64,000 bases of DNA from Devosia marina. GTDB taxonomy: Bacteria > Pseudomonadota > Alphaproteobacteria > Rhizobiales > Devosiaceae. A program made the translations under genes and the position numbers. Positions 44,055 to 52,934 of the stretch are shown here, piece after piece; position 1 is the first letter of the stretch; each line of letters starts with the position of its first letter. The stretch covers positions 186,001 to 250,000 of the forward strand of contig NZ_WQRF01000003.1 of assembly GCF_009758415.1 (NCBI RefSeq), in the 5' to 3' direction. The notes under the pieces were generated by a model. That model was not told the DNA's origin, made no database searches, and was given only the letters and a program-made list of their open reading frames with translations.

Positions 44055-44517
44055 AGACTTCTCCTCAACTCCAGCGCCTTAAGCCGCCGGGGCGGCACAG
44101 CGCATAATTCAGCCATGAGAGGCAGATGACAGTGAATGCAAAAATTTTTGCACGACCCCTCACCTCTCCCTGTCACGTTCAGAATGAAGTGCCGTTTTTC
44201 TTGGTTTTTGTGGCAACAGTCATCGTGACGGGAGCATATTTGCCGCCGATTTCATCAAGTGCAATATGAAAAGATTTTCACTAAACTCTCAAAGCCACTT
44301 TTTCGCGGTCTCTGAGGTACGTTCTTCCATACAAGACTTGTTGGGGTTTCAATGCCTTAGAAAAACTCTCCGTGTCGACGACCGGTGCGGCAACAGTCTG
44401 AAAATAATTTTTCGGCCAGCTATTCCAGGGCAGGCAATACCTGCTCGCGAGGACATTGGCGTAGCCGAGCACCCGGCCTCCGCCTCTTCAAATCCTGTGT
44501 CTTGGCAATGGACGATC
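44055..44517. other. Promoter region of the glycan operon
   Basis: 463 bases without a gene, AT-richer than the surroundings. It holds the palindrome at 44137-44152 and a weaker inverted repeat TGAAAA-GA-TTTTCA at 44267-44280. The promoter for the family-5 operon must lie here; exact -35 and -10 elements are not assigned. Confidence 0.6.
44137..44152. promoter_or_regulatory. Palindromic operator upstream of the glycan operon
   Basis: TGCAAAAATTTTTGCA is a perfect 16-bp palindrome 82 bases upstream of the binding-protein start. It is a candidate site for the LacI protein encoded at 44518-45555, although its centre is A-T rather than the usual C-G. Confidence 0.5.
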
Positions 44518-45555
44518 TCAGCGCAGCGAACGAACGCTGCCCCGAACGGTCAGTCGGCAACCCAGCTCCAGGCGATTGGCCGGCATCCCTGGATCGGCCG
44601 CCACAATACGCTGCTCCAGCAGGTTGAGCGCCGCCAGGCCAATATAGTCGAGTGGCACGCTGACCGTTGTCAGTGTGGGCGAGGTGAATTCGCCCAGCGC
44701 CACACCGTCGAACCCGACAAGCGAAATATCATTGGGCAGCGAATAATTGGCCTCCTGCAAGGCGCCGATAACGCCAAGTGCCAGATTGTCAGCCGCGCAG
44801 AAGATGGCTGTCACCCCGCCAAGACCATCATGCTTGTCGATCCAGCGCCGCATGGCGGCCGCACCCATGTCGGGGAAATAGCCTTCGGCATAGTGGACAT
44901 AAGCCGTCTCGAGGGACAATTCATTGGCCCGGAACGCATCGAGAAAGCCATCACGGCGCCGCCTGACAGTACCACGCCCCTCCCAGGTCAGGTGCATGAT
45001 CGAGCGATGCCCCTGCTTGATTAGCCAGTTGGTGGCATAGCGTGCCGCAAACCGGTTGCCCGGCGTAACGCTGTCGATCTGCATTTCATGGTCTTCGCCG
45101 TTCATCAGTACGGCCGGAATACGGGAACCCGCGATTGCCCTGAGCAGATCGGCCCGGTCATCGCTGAGCAGCAGGATGCCATCCACCTCGGCCTGACGGG
45201 CCTGCTCGACCAATTTGGCACCGCTGAAATTGGGCGTATCCACCTCGATCGGCAGCACTCGGATGGAACGCCGCTCGCATTCGCGCATCAGCCGGCTCAG
45301 CAGCGTCCAGGAGAACAGATTGTGCTGATTGTTCGGCAGCGTATCACTCGGCACGGCCAGCATGATGCTGCGCAGCACGGCAATAGTGGCCTTTTCGCGC
45401 CGCCGCGCCAGATAGCCCAGCTCCCTTGCGGCGCCCAGAACACGTTCACGCACTTCCAGCGAAATTGTCGCGGTACCGTTCAACACATGGGACACTGTGG
45501 ACGCCGCAACCTCTGCGCGCGCGGCAATATCCTTGATCCCGACTTTCCGGTTCAC
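44518..45555 (-). CDS. LacI-family regulator of the glycan operon
   Basis: A 345-residue regulator. Helix-turn-helix IKDIAARAEVAASTVSHVLN and the hinge region ARELGYLARRREK occupy residues 5-60, followed by a periplasmic-binding-like ligand domain (YATNWLIKQGHRSIMHL, AIFCAADNLALGVIGAL, LVGFDGVALGEFTSP). The start is GTG 45555 behind AGGGG. It reads in the same direction as the importer operon 463 bases downstream and is its likely regulator. Confidence 0.92.
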   Translation of the reverse strand: MNRKVGIKDIAARAEVAASTVSHVLNGTATISLEVRERVLGAARELGYLARRREKATIAVLRSIMLAVPSDTLPNNQHNLFSWTLLSRLMRECERRSIRVLPIEVDTPNFSGAKLVEQARQAEVDGILLLSDDRADLLRAIAGSRIPAVLMNGEDHEMQIDSVTPGNRFAARYATNWLIKQGHRSIMHLTWEGRGTVRRRRDGFLDAFRANELSLETAYVHYAEGYFPDMGAAAMRRWIDKHDGLGGVTAIFCAADNLALGVIGALQEANYSLPNDISLVGFDGVALGEFTSPTLTTVSVPLDYIGLAALNLLEQRIVAADPGMPANRLELGCRLTVRGSVRSLR

Positions 45556-46051
45556 CCAGACTACCCCTGGAAATGGCGCTCCATAGCGACTCTATGTGAC
45601 CTGATGGCGCAATTCGCAACCCGTATCGGGTGGCTTTCCTGATTGGGCGCGGCAAACACGCAGGTCCAGACCGAAAGAAATGCGCCAAGCACCTCAGTCT
45701 GGGCGCTGCTCGCCAAGGTTGGCGCGTGGCCGCAAACGAAGATGGTCACAAGCCGTGGGCAGCCCCGCATGCGGATGGCACTCGCAATAGTCGGTGTGTT
45801 CGCCACGGATCAGCAGGCGCCGAAGTTTTCGCATCATAGGCACTCCAGACATCGAGATCGGCCTTGTTCTCGCCCATCGCCGAAACGACGGCCGGATCGG
45901 CATGCACGGTCACCTGCCCCTTATCGGTGCGGCACTCAAGTGCACCTCCATGTCGCCTGAAAATCGACAATGCCGTCGAAAGCCGTTGGTTCACTGGCAG
46001 CCGTGGACGTGTGCCGGATAATCCATCACCCGGTCGGGTGTGAAACTGGCT
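45556..46051. other. Stretch without a confident gene
   Basis: About 500 bases. On the minus strand an 82-codon open frame (45746-45994, GTG start without ribosome-binding site) reads IFRRHGGALECRTDKGQVTV and DLDVWSAYDAKTSAPADPW. A different frame below it reads LLIRGEHTDYCECHPHAG. Both look protein-like; this may be a decayed gene with a frameshift or two small overlapping genes. I cannot decide. Confidence 0.3.
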
Positions 46052-46627
46052 CTAGCAGTTGACCTGCAACTCGCCATAGCCGGCCAGCCAGGTCGCATTG
46101 GCCGAGCGCACCGTCAGTGTGCAGTTGGTGCCGGCCAAGGGAACGGAGCGGCCGACATAAGCCCCGCTGCCATCGGAGAACGAGATGCGTTGCTCGCCAA
46201 CATCGGCCACCGCAACCCAGCCGCCGGTCCCGCAAATTGGGAAGATGTCACCCGCCGCCACAAGGAATGGGCTGTTCTGCGAGACACAATCGCTACGATT
46301 TTCTGCTGCCCTTGCCTGAGAGTCCGGACGCGGCTCCGGGACCACGGTCTCCTCAACAAACTTCTCAATTTGGGTGTCTTCCAGCGCGGACAACCGCTGC
46401 GTCAGCGCGTCAACAGATCCCCCAGGTGCCGCTGAGAGGGCGGCCAGGTTCTCCTCAAGGCCGGCCAAGCGGCTCTCAAGCCCCTTCAGCGTTGCGTTCA
46501 GCTCGGACATGGAGGTCGCCGAGGCCGTATATTGTCGGCCATAGAGCTCCAGGCTCAGTTTGAGCTGCGCAATTTCCGACGCCGCTTCCTGTTGCGTGTC
46601 CACAGTCCGCCCTGGCGCCAAGTACAC
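46052..46627 (-). CDS. Coiled-coil protein of unknown function, N-terminus possibly lost
   Basis: A 191-residue frame with a predicted coiled coil at about residues 15-90 (ELNATLKGLESRLAGLEENL) and a C-terminal beta domain with four cysteines (SDCVS, PICGTGG, GTNCTL, LQVNC), suggesting an exported protein. However, it has no signal peptide or membrane anchor: a stop codon lies just upstream of the GTG start and no ribosome-binding site is seen. It may be a 5-prime-truncated gene or have an unrecognised start. No family is recognised. Confidence 0.45.
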   Translation of the reverse strand: MYLAPGRTVDTQQEAASEIAQLKLSLELYGRQYTASATSMSELNATLKGLESRLAGLEENLAALSAAPGGSVDALTQRLSALEDTQIEKFVEETVVPEPRPDSQARAAENRSDCVSQNSPFLVAAGDIFPICGTGGWVAVADVGEQRISFSDGSGAYVGRSVPLAGTNCTLTVRSANATWLAGYGELQVNC

Positions 46628-46705
46628 AAGCTATAGGTTCTCGCGCCCCATAACTTGGCCCGAATGGCACAACGCCAACCTTACCACTCCCCCAAAGCGC
46701 CCGCG

Positions 46706-47602
46706 TCAGGCTAGCATTGGGTAGGAAACAAACGCCAACCGCCGGCTATCCGGCGCCCAAGAATTGACGTTGATGGTCCCCTGTCCGCCGAAACAACGTG
46801 CCAGCACGCGGTGGTCACCGCCGTCCGGGGCCAGAAGGCGCAATTCCACATCCTTGTCGGGCGGATGCCCAATAGTGCCTTCGGGATAGCTCAGATAGAC
46901 CAACCATTGGCCGTCCGGCGAGATATGCGGGAACCAGTTGACGCGGCTATCGAACGTCAATTGTTGAACTTCGCTGCCATCGGAAGCCTTCATTCGGAAG
47001 ATCTGCGCATGCCCGGGCTGGGAGGCCGCCAATTCGGAATTGAAGTAAAGCCAGACACCATCCGGCGAATATTCGGGGCCGTCGTTCGGCACACTCACAT
47101 TCGTTAAACGCTGGTCTGGACCACCTGCAGCGGGAATGGTGAAGACATTGACCATCCGCTCGCCTGCCGGACTTTCGACGGCGACATAGGACAAGGTCAG
47201 GCCGTCGGGTGAGATGCCGTGCAGATAGTAGTGATGCGGCGTGGCGTGCTCGTTTGACACCCGGCGCGGCGTTCCGCCCGCAAGCGGCACCGCATAAAGG
47301 TGGCCATCGTCCGAACTTACATAGGCCGTCGCCCCGTCGGGCGAAAGCACATGGTCGTTATTGAGGTCGGCCAGTTCGCCGGTATCGATCAGCTCTGGCT
47401 CGCCACCGCTGACGGCAATGCGAAACAACTTGCCGCCGGCATTGAACACCAGCCAATTGCCGTCCGGCGTCCAGTTGGGGGCTTCGATCACCTCCTCTGC
47501 GGTAAAGATCACCTGCTGGTTGCCGTCCAGATCGATGATCGTCAACTCTGCGGACTGGCCTTGACCGAGGCTGCGACCCCGGCGGGGAAAACTGAATTTC
47601 AT
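46706..47602 (-). CDS. Cytoplasmic TolB-like beta-propeller protein
   Basis: A 298-residue protein with six or seven TolB/PD40 blades, each with an SPDG or TPDG turn (NWTPDGNWLVF, LSPDGATAYVSS, ISPDGLTLSYV, YSPDGVWLYF, ISPDGQWLVYLS, WAPDSRRLAFVS). There is no signal peptide, unlike TolB. Similar cytoplasmic propellers occur in sugar catabolic operons, including oligogalacturonate lyases; the lyase residues are not confirmed here. ATG 47602 follows AGGA. Last gene of the second CUT1 operon. Confidence 0.82.
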   Translation of the reverse strand: MKFSFPRRGRSLGQGQSAELTIIDLDGNQQVIFTAEEVIEAPNWTPDGNWLVFNAGGKLFRIAVSGGEPELIDTGELADLNNDHVLSPDGATAYVSSDDGHLYAVPLAGGTPRRVSNEHATPHHYYLHGISPDGLTLSYVAVESPAGERMVNVFTIPAAGGPDQRLTNVSVPNDGPEYSPDGVWLYFNSELAASQPGHAQIFRMKASDGSEVQQLTFDSRVNWFPHISPDGQWLVYLSYPEGTIGHPPDKDVELRLLAPDGGDHRVLARCFGGQGTINVNSWAPDSRRLAFVSYPMLA

Positions 47603-47637
47603 ATTTTGTCCTGGCAGTCTGGGGATGACGATGCGGC

Positions 47638-48198
47638 CTAAACCGGATCGAGGCCATCGCGGAAATCGTTGAGGTCGGCGTCGACCGATGAGGGTGCGTC
47701 GATCCATTCAAGCAAGGCTTCCCCAAAGACCGGATCGCGCGCCGGTATGGGCAGCATCATGATGCGCTTGGCCGCGGCGCGGCGGGTTTCCTCGGTGATG
47801 TGGTTTTCCTGAATATTGTCCCAATCGCGCCCTTCCGGATAGCCACCGACAACCATGACATCGTCAGACTGATCGACCATGGCATGGGAGACCCCGGCAG
47901 GCATCAGCACAACATCGCCGGCAGAGAACCTGATGCGCTTGCCGCCCTGGCCGAACAGGTCCAGCACCATCCAGCCCTTTGCCACGCCGAGGCATTCATG
48001 CGTCGTCGAATGGAAATGGGGATAATCATAGATGCCCGGATAGCGCCAGTTGTTGAGCCAGCCATTGGCCCGGAACCGCTCCCGCACAGCGTCCTCGCCG
48101 CCACCTTCGACACCATTGCGGTAAACCAGGAGCGGAAAGCGGCTGTTGGGCAGCATTCCATTGGGCCTGGACCAGTGGGACTCGGTTGATTTGGCCAT
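47638..48198 (-). CDS. Cupin-domain protein
   Basis: A 186-residue single-domain cupin. Motif 1 is around YDYPHFHSTTHECLGVAKG (metal-binding His and Glu) and motif 2 around FSAGDVVLMPAGVSHAMVD. ATG 48198 has the strong site GAGGAGGATATC. Cupins of this size are often sugar isomerases, epimerases or dioxygenases. Context in a sugar operon favours an isomerase-like or binding role. Confidence 0.85.
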   Translation of the reverse strand: MAKSTESHWSRPNGMLPNSRFPLLVYRNGVEGGGEDAVRERFRANGWLNNWRYPGIYDYPHFHSTTHECLGVAKGWMVLDLFGQGGKRIRFSAGDVVLMPAGVSHAMVDQSDDVMVVGGYPEGRDWDNIQENHITEETRRAAAKRIMMLPIPARDPVFGEALLEWIDAPSSVDADLNDFRDGLDPV

Positions 48199-48247
48199 GA
48201 TATCCTCCTCTTGTTGACGATGCGAGCTATGCCACCCCGTCTGGCGG

Positions 48248-49006
48248 CTACAGTCCCAATGCCTTGAGATGCTCGATCGAGCGGCGGGCGAAGGCCTGCC
48301 AGTCACTGGGATTATCGTGTTCGGTGACGATGTGGTCGGCCTTGGTCTTGCGGAACAGCGGAACCAACCCGGCCCAGTCGATAATGCCGTCGCCAGTGGC
48401 GGTCCAGCCATCATCTTCTTTGGTGCCGAGCGGGGCAGTATCCTTGGTCTGGATGACGACGATCCGGTCGGCGAACTTTTCCAGCTCTGCTGCGGGGTCA
48501 GCGCCCGCCCGTACGATCCAGCCGCAGTCGATCTCGAACTTCACCCCCGGGCCGCCGGCATCAAAAATATGATCGATCGGACGCGAGCCATCGTCGAGGG
48601 GGACGAACTCGAAATCGTGGTTGTGCCAGGCAACTTGCAGACCATGCCTGGCAGCCGCCTCGGCCCCACGCGCCAGCTTTTCGCCTAGTCTGCGCCAATA
48701 GGCGACAGTTGGCTCGCGCTCTTCGGCCGTCACATAGGGGGGAATGAGATAGGTCGCGCCCAGTGTCTGGGCGATGTCGACGAACCGGTCCGGCTCATCG
48801 ACCAGACCCGCAAGCGGCATGTGAAAGCCATAACAGTCAAGGCCGGCATCATCGAGCTGGCGTCGGAACAATGCCGGGTCCGTCTCATAAGCGGGCAGCC
48901 AGGGTTCGATGGCGTCATATCCCATCTCCTTCAGAATTGGGAGCTGATCGGCCAGCGGCGGAAAATTGCGCGAGGAGTAAAGCTGATAGGCTTTGCGGTA
49001 GGTCAT
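48248..49006 (-). CDS. Sugar phosphate isomerase/epimerase (AP endonuclease 2-like TIM barrel)
   Basis: A 252-residue protein of the xylose-isomerase-like TIM-barrel superfamily. YDAIEPWLPAYETD, GFHMPLAGL, VAWHNHDFEF (His-x-His metal site), FEIDCGWIVRAGADP, VIQTKDTAP and VTEHDNPSD supply the usual metal ligands Glu, Asp, His and Glu. These enzymes interconvert keto sugars or inositol derivatives. Third gene from the end of the CUT1 operon. Confidence 0.88.
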   Translation of the reverse strand: MTYRKAYQLYSSRNFPPLADQLPILKEMGYDAIEPWLPAYETDPALFRRQLDDAGLDCYGFHMPLAGLVDEPDRFVDIAQTLGATYLIPPYVTAEEREPTVAYWRRLGEKLARGAEAAARHGLQVAWHNHDFEFVPLDDGSRPIDHIFDAGGPGVKFEIDCGWIVRAGADPAAELEKFADRIVVIQTKDTAPLGTKEDDGWTATGDGIIDWAGLVPLFRKTKADHIVTEHDNPSDWQAFARRSIEHLKALGL

Positions 49007-49063
49007 CGGTCGTTCCGGCTAAAGATGTGGCGGCGCCGCTTTCACGCGACGCCCTCGGGCAGG

Positions 49064-49555
49064 TCAGGGCTGGGCTTCCTTGTCGCTGTCGAATTCAAGC
49101 AGTTCGACCATCACGCCCAGGTCCTTGACGGTGTCATAGTAGGCGTAGCGCCCATGGCTGCCGTCGAACTCGCCGCGCTGCAGCAGCTTGTGCCCCTTCG
49201 ATTCCAGATAGGCATCGCGCTTGGTCAGGTTCCGGGTACGGAAGGCGATATGGTGGCAGCCTGGGCCTTTTTCTTCGAGCAGGTCGCGCCAGGCGCTCTT
49301 TTCCGGACCGGGCTGGAGAAACTCGACATCGATATTGCCGAACTGGAACATCATGATCCGGCATCCGACCTCGGCTGGCTTGCCGTGGTAGATGGCCTTG
49401 GCCTCGTCGGGCTCTGCTGCCTTACCCTCTTTGGGCATGGGCTTGCCGGTCAGGTCAGAAAACCACTTGGCCGATTTGACCACATCGTCGGTGACGAAGC
49501 AGATCTGCATCACTTCGTCTTCATCAAGCAGGCGCTTGTCCATTGTCTTGTCCAT
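49064..49555 (-). CDS. VOC (glyoxalase/dioxygenase fold) protein
   Basis: A 163-residue single VOC module: MQICFVTDDVVKSAKWFSDL at the start, GCHHIAFRTRNLTKRDAYLE in the middle and VMVELLEF at the end give the metal-site pattern His-Glu. It may start at ATG 49555 or ATG 49543; neither has a good site. A second VOC gene on the other strand (54914-55354) is associated with the same sugar cluster. The substrate is unknown. Confidence 0.82.
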   Translation of the reverse strand: MDKTMDKRLLDEDEVMQICFVTDDVVKSAKWFSDLTGKPMPKEGKAAEPDEAKAIYHGKPAEVGCRIMMFQFGNIDVEFLQPGPEKSAWRDLLEEKGPGCHHIAFRTRNLTKRDAYLESKGHKLLQRGEFDGSHGRYAYYDTVKDLGVMVELLEFDSDKEAQP

Positions 49556-49577
49556 TGGGTTGGCGTGTGCCGGGCGG

Positions 49578-49599
49578 CCCGGAGCCCTAAGGCCCCGGG
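49578..49599 (-). repeat. Hairpin after the second CUT1 binding-protein gene
   Basis: CCCGG-G-GCC pairs with GGC-T-CCGGG on the minus strand, allowing one G-U wobble, 32 bases after the binding-protein stop and before the VOC gene. There is no clear U-tract. Confidence 0.55.
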
Positions 49600-49630
49600 T
49601 CGCGCCGTCGCTGGGATGAGTTGGGAGGGG

Positions 49631-50869
49631 TCAGCCCAGGATGGTTTCGTAGTTTTCCTGGATCTGCGCGATGGCATCGTCCACGCTCATGGACGGGTCG
49701 CTCCAGAAGTTGAACACGACATCCCAGATCGAGTTCTGCCAGTCGGCATCGACCGTCGAATGCGGATTCGGCACCTGGTGATCGGCATCTTCCAGGATGC
49801 GCAGCACTTCGACCGAGCAGGCATCCAGCACTTCAGAAGGCGCATCGAGCCGGGTCGGCGTCGAGCCCTTGGCGCTGGCGAAGTCGGCCTGTACCTGGGG
49901 ATCGGCGACCACTGCGGCAAAATCGAGTTCGGCTGCGTCCACCTCTTCGGACTGGCCACCCAAAATGCCCCAGCTATCGACGGTCACCGGCACCGCCTTG
50001 GCGCCCGGTATCTGGATACAACCGAAATCGGTCCCTGCCGTTTTACCGGCAGCGCTCCATTCACCCTTCATCCAGTCGCCATGGATCTGCATCAGGGCCT
50101 GGCCGGTGATCACCATGTTGGTGGTCACATTCCATTCACGGTTGGCTGAGCCTTCATCGGCTTCCTGTTGGAAGCGCCGCAGCGTTTCGAGCAGGGTCCG
50201 CATTTCGGCGCTGTCGAGAACCGACGGATCTGGCTCGCCGCCATAAACGGCGTTGTAGAACTCCGGTCCACCGGTGGCGGCCGCCAAGGCATGTACCAGA
50301 TAGCCGACCTGCCATTGCTGGCCACCGATAGCGAGCGGGATGTAACCAGCGTCGCGGATCTTCTGGAAATCGGCAAACATGGCATCGAGCGAATCCCAGG
50401 CAGCCGGATCGACGCCGGCAGCCTCGGCCACTTCCATGTTGTAATAGGCCATTCCGTCGATATGGATGGCGGTCGGGATCTTCATGATCTCGCCATCGAC
50501 CGTGATCGAGCTGACCACGGACGAGGGATATTGTTCAAGGATCCCTTGTTCGGTGAAGAACTCGGTCAGTGGCCGCGCAAGGCCCAGTCCGGCTAGGTCG
50601 CGATAGACGCCGGGGCTGGATTCGAGGAACACATTGGGCGGGGTGCCGCCGGTGACCAGGTTCATCAGGTTCACGTTGGAACCGGTATTGTGCGGAATGG
50701 CGATGTCAGTCCAGGTGTGGCCCTTGGCTTCCAGGCCATCTTTGAGGACGTTAAGCGCCGCCACTTCCGGTCCCGAAGACCAGTTGTGGTAGATGATCAG
50801 GTCTGTGGCGCTTGCCGCGGAGCTGAGCATGAGAGCAGCGGTGACGCCACCCAGGATCGATTTCAACAT
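49631..50869 (-). CDS. Periplasmic sugar-binding protein (family 1, CUT1)
   Basis: A 412-residue secreted protein with signal peptide MLKSILGGVTAALMLSSAAS and family-1 features: LIIYHNWSSGPEVAALNVLK, PPNVFLESSPGVYRDLAGLG, IPTAIHIDGMAYYNMEVAEA and QIHGDWMKGEWSAA. It resembles glucose/mannose-type binding proteins of the CUT1 group. It is the fourth gene of the operon, after both permeases and the ATPase, which is an unusual order. Confidence 0.9.
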   Translation of the reverse strand: MLKSILGGVTAALMLSSAASATDLIIYHNWSSGPEVAALNVLKDGLEAKGHTWTDIAIPHNTGSNVNLMNLVTGGTPPNVFLESSPGVYRDLAGLGLARPLTEFFTEQGILEQYPSSVVSSITVDGEIMKIPTAIHIDGMAYYNMEVAEAAGVDPAAWDSLDAMFADFQKIRDAGYIPLAIGGQQWQVGYLVHALAAATGGPEFYNAVYGGEPDPSVLDSAEMRTLLETLRRFQQEADEGSANREWNVTTNMVITGQALMQIHGDWMKGEWSAAGKTAGTDFGCIQIPGAKAVPVTVDSWGILGGQSEEVDAAELDFAAVVADPQVQADFASAKGSTPTRLDAPSEVLDACSVEVLRILEDADHQVPNPHSTVDADWQNSIWDVVFNFWSDPSMSVDDAIAQIQENYETILG

Positions 50870-50895
50870 CTTGGTTTCCTCCCTATTGATGTTGG

Positions 50896-51993
50896 CTAGA
50901 TCCGCCGCCCGGTCTGGGCGTCGAAAAGATTGGCCTTGCCGGCCTGAAACTGCACCGGCACGGTGCTGCCGACCCGCAGGCCCGCTGCGAGATCGGGGGC
51001 AACCCGAAGCGCGAGCATTTCGTCTTCAAAGGTCAGGTAAAGCGTCGCGTCCGATCCGGTGCGCTCAGCCGACAGCACCGGCGGTGAAAACTGGGCGGTG
51101 CCGTCGCTGGCCGCCTCGCCGAGTGTGAAATGTTCGGGACGCATCCCAATAACCACTGGCAATCCGTCCTTCGCCGGGGCCTGGAAGGGATAGTCTGAGA
51201 CGTCCAGACGGGCCCCGGACTGGAACACCGCTGCGACCTTGCTGCCTTTTACGGCAAGCGTGGCAGACCGCATGTTCATGGCGGGGGCACCGATGAACCC
51301 GGCGACAAAGAGATTGGCCGGTTGTTCATAGACCTCGTCGGGCGTACCGAACTGCTGGATCACCCCGCCATCCATCACCGCGATCTTGGTTGCCATGGTC
51401 ATGGCCTCGATCTGGTCGTGCGTGACGTAGACAACAGTGGACTTCAACTCGTCATGCAGCTTTTTGATTTCCAGCCGCATCTCGGTGCGCAGCTTGGCGT
51501 CCAGATTGCTCAATGGCTCATCGAAGAGAAAGACATCGACCTTCTTGATGATGGCACGGCCAATGGCGACGCGCTGGCGCTGTCCACCGGAAAGCTGGGC
51601 CGGCTTGCGATCAAGCAAAGGCTCGATCTGCAGCATTTTGGCGACCCAGGCGATGCGGCGCTCGACTTCCTCGGCAGGAAGCTTGCTCGCGGCAAGGCCG
51701 AACTTGAGGTTCCCCCGCACGGTCTTGGTCGGATAAAGCGCATAGGACTGGAACACCATGGCTAGCCCGCGATCCTTTGGATCGAGCTCGGTGACATCCC
51801 GCTCGCCGATCATGATCCGCCCGTCGCTGACTTCGAGCAGGCCGGCCAGCAGGTTGAGCAAGGTGGTCTTGCCGCAGCCGGAGGGCCCCAGCAGCACCAG
51901 GAAATCACCATCCTCGATGGCAAGGTTCAGATCGTCCAGCACAGTGACTGTGCCATAACGTTTGACGATATGTTCGAAACTAACGGCAGGCAT
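50896..51993 (-). CDS. CUT1 ABC importer ATPase (MsmK/UgpC-like)
   Basis: A 365-residue ATPase with Walker A GPSGCGKTT, Q-loop VFQSYALYPTKTVRGN, signature LSGGQRQRVAIGRAI, Walker B VFLFDEPLSNLDAKLR and a C-terminal TOBE domain. ATG 51993 has AAGGG nine bases upstream; a GTG at 51999 overlaps the upstream stop and is too close to that site. Confidence 0.93.
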   Translation of the reverse strand: MPAVSFEHIVKRYGTVTVLDDLNLAIEDGDFLVLLGPSGCGKTTLLNLLAGLLEVSDGRIMIGERDVTELDPKDRGLAMVFQSYALYPTKTVRGNLKFGLAASKLPAEEVERRIAWVAKMLQIEPLLDRKPAQLSGGQRQRVAIGRAIIKKVDVFLFDEPLSNLDAKLRTEMRLEIKKLHDELKSTVVYVTHDQIEAMTMATKIAVMDGGVIQQFGTPDEVYEQPANLFVAGFIGAPAMNMRSATLAVKGSKVAAVFQSGARLDVSDYPFQAPAKDGLPVVIGMRPEHFTLGEAASDGTAQFSPPVLSAERTGSDATLYLTFEDEMLALRVAPDLAAGLRVGSTVPVQFQAGKANLFDAQTGRRI

Positions 51994-51998
51994 TGACA

Positions 51999-52934
51999 CT
52001 AACCCTTGATGGCGCCGGCGGTTACGCCCTGAACGAAGAGCTTGCCGACAAGGAAATAGACGACGAGGGGTGGAATGGCCGTAAGCAGAGCGGCCGCCAT
52101 GTTGTGGGCGTAGTTGGTCGTGCCCGTGGAAATGGTGATCAGATTGGCCAGGTTGACCGTCATGGGCTGGCCGGTAAGGCCACCAAAGGTCACCCCTATC
52201 AGGTAGTCATTCCAGATATTGGTGATCTGCAGGATCAGCACCACGATCAGGATATTGCCGCTCATGGGCACGATGATCTCGAAGAAGATCCGCCAGAACG
52301 ATCCCGAATCCATCATCGCCGCCGACATGATCTCGGTCGGGATATCCTTGTAGTAATTGCGGAAGATCAGGGTCAGCACCGGCATGGCCAGCACCGCATG
52401 GATCACCGCCACGGCCCAGAGCGTGCCGTAGATCTTGGTAGTCGTGGTCATCACGATCAGCGGATACATGATGATCTGGAACGGCACGAAGGCGCAGATG
52501 AACAGCAGGAACAGGAAGCCCCCTGCCCAGCGCACATTCCACAAGGCCAGGGCAAAGCCGGTGACCATGGCCAGCGAAATCGACAGGATCAGGGAGGGGA
52601 ACAGGATTGAGACCGAATTCCAGAAGCCTACCTTGAGACCGTCGCATTTGATGCCCGAACAGGCATGGTTCCAGGCGTGGTCCCAGGCTTCCAGCGTCCA
52701 GATATGGGGCAGGGTGAAGATCGCGCCTTCACGAATCTGGTCCATGGTCTTGAACGAGGTGACCACCACCACATAAAGCGGCACGCAAAAGAACAGGGCA
52801 CAGATGGTGAGGAAGACCAGCACCGCGATGGACCGTGGGGTGATGCCCTTTTTCCTGCGCACGAAATAGGGCGCGCGGGTCACGGGAACTTCACCGGCCG
52901 CGGCTGCGCGTTCGGAAACGGAAACCTGGCTCAT
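51999..52934 (-). CDS. CUT1 ABC importer permease (MalG-like)
   Basis: A 311-residue permease from ATG 52934, which overlaps the upstream permease stop (ATGA) and follows GGGAGG. Six helices; EAA-type loop region SAAMMDSGSFWRIFFEIIVP; C-terminus YFLVGKLFVQGVTAGAIKG is typical of the MalG/UgpE type. A periplasmic loop with CSGIKCDG could form a disulfide. Confidence 0.92.
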   Translation of the reverse strand: MSQVSVSERAAAAGEVPVTRAPYFVRRKKGITPRSIAVLVFLTICALFFCVPLYVVVVTSFKTMDQIREGAIFTLPHIWTLEAWDHAWNHACSGIKCDGLKVGFWNSVSILFPSLILSISLAMVTGFALALWNVRWAGGFLFLLFICAFVPFQIIMYPLIVMTTTTKIYGTLWAVAVIHAVLAMPVLTLIFRNYYKDIPTEIMSAAMMDSGSFWRIFFEIIVPMSGNILIVVLILQITNIWNDYLIGVTFGGLTGQPMTVNLANLITISTGTTNYAHNMAAALLTAIPPLVVYFLVGKLFVQGVTAGAIKG

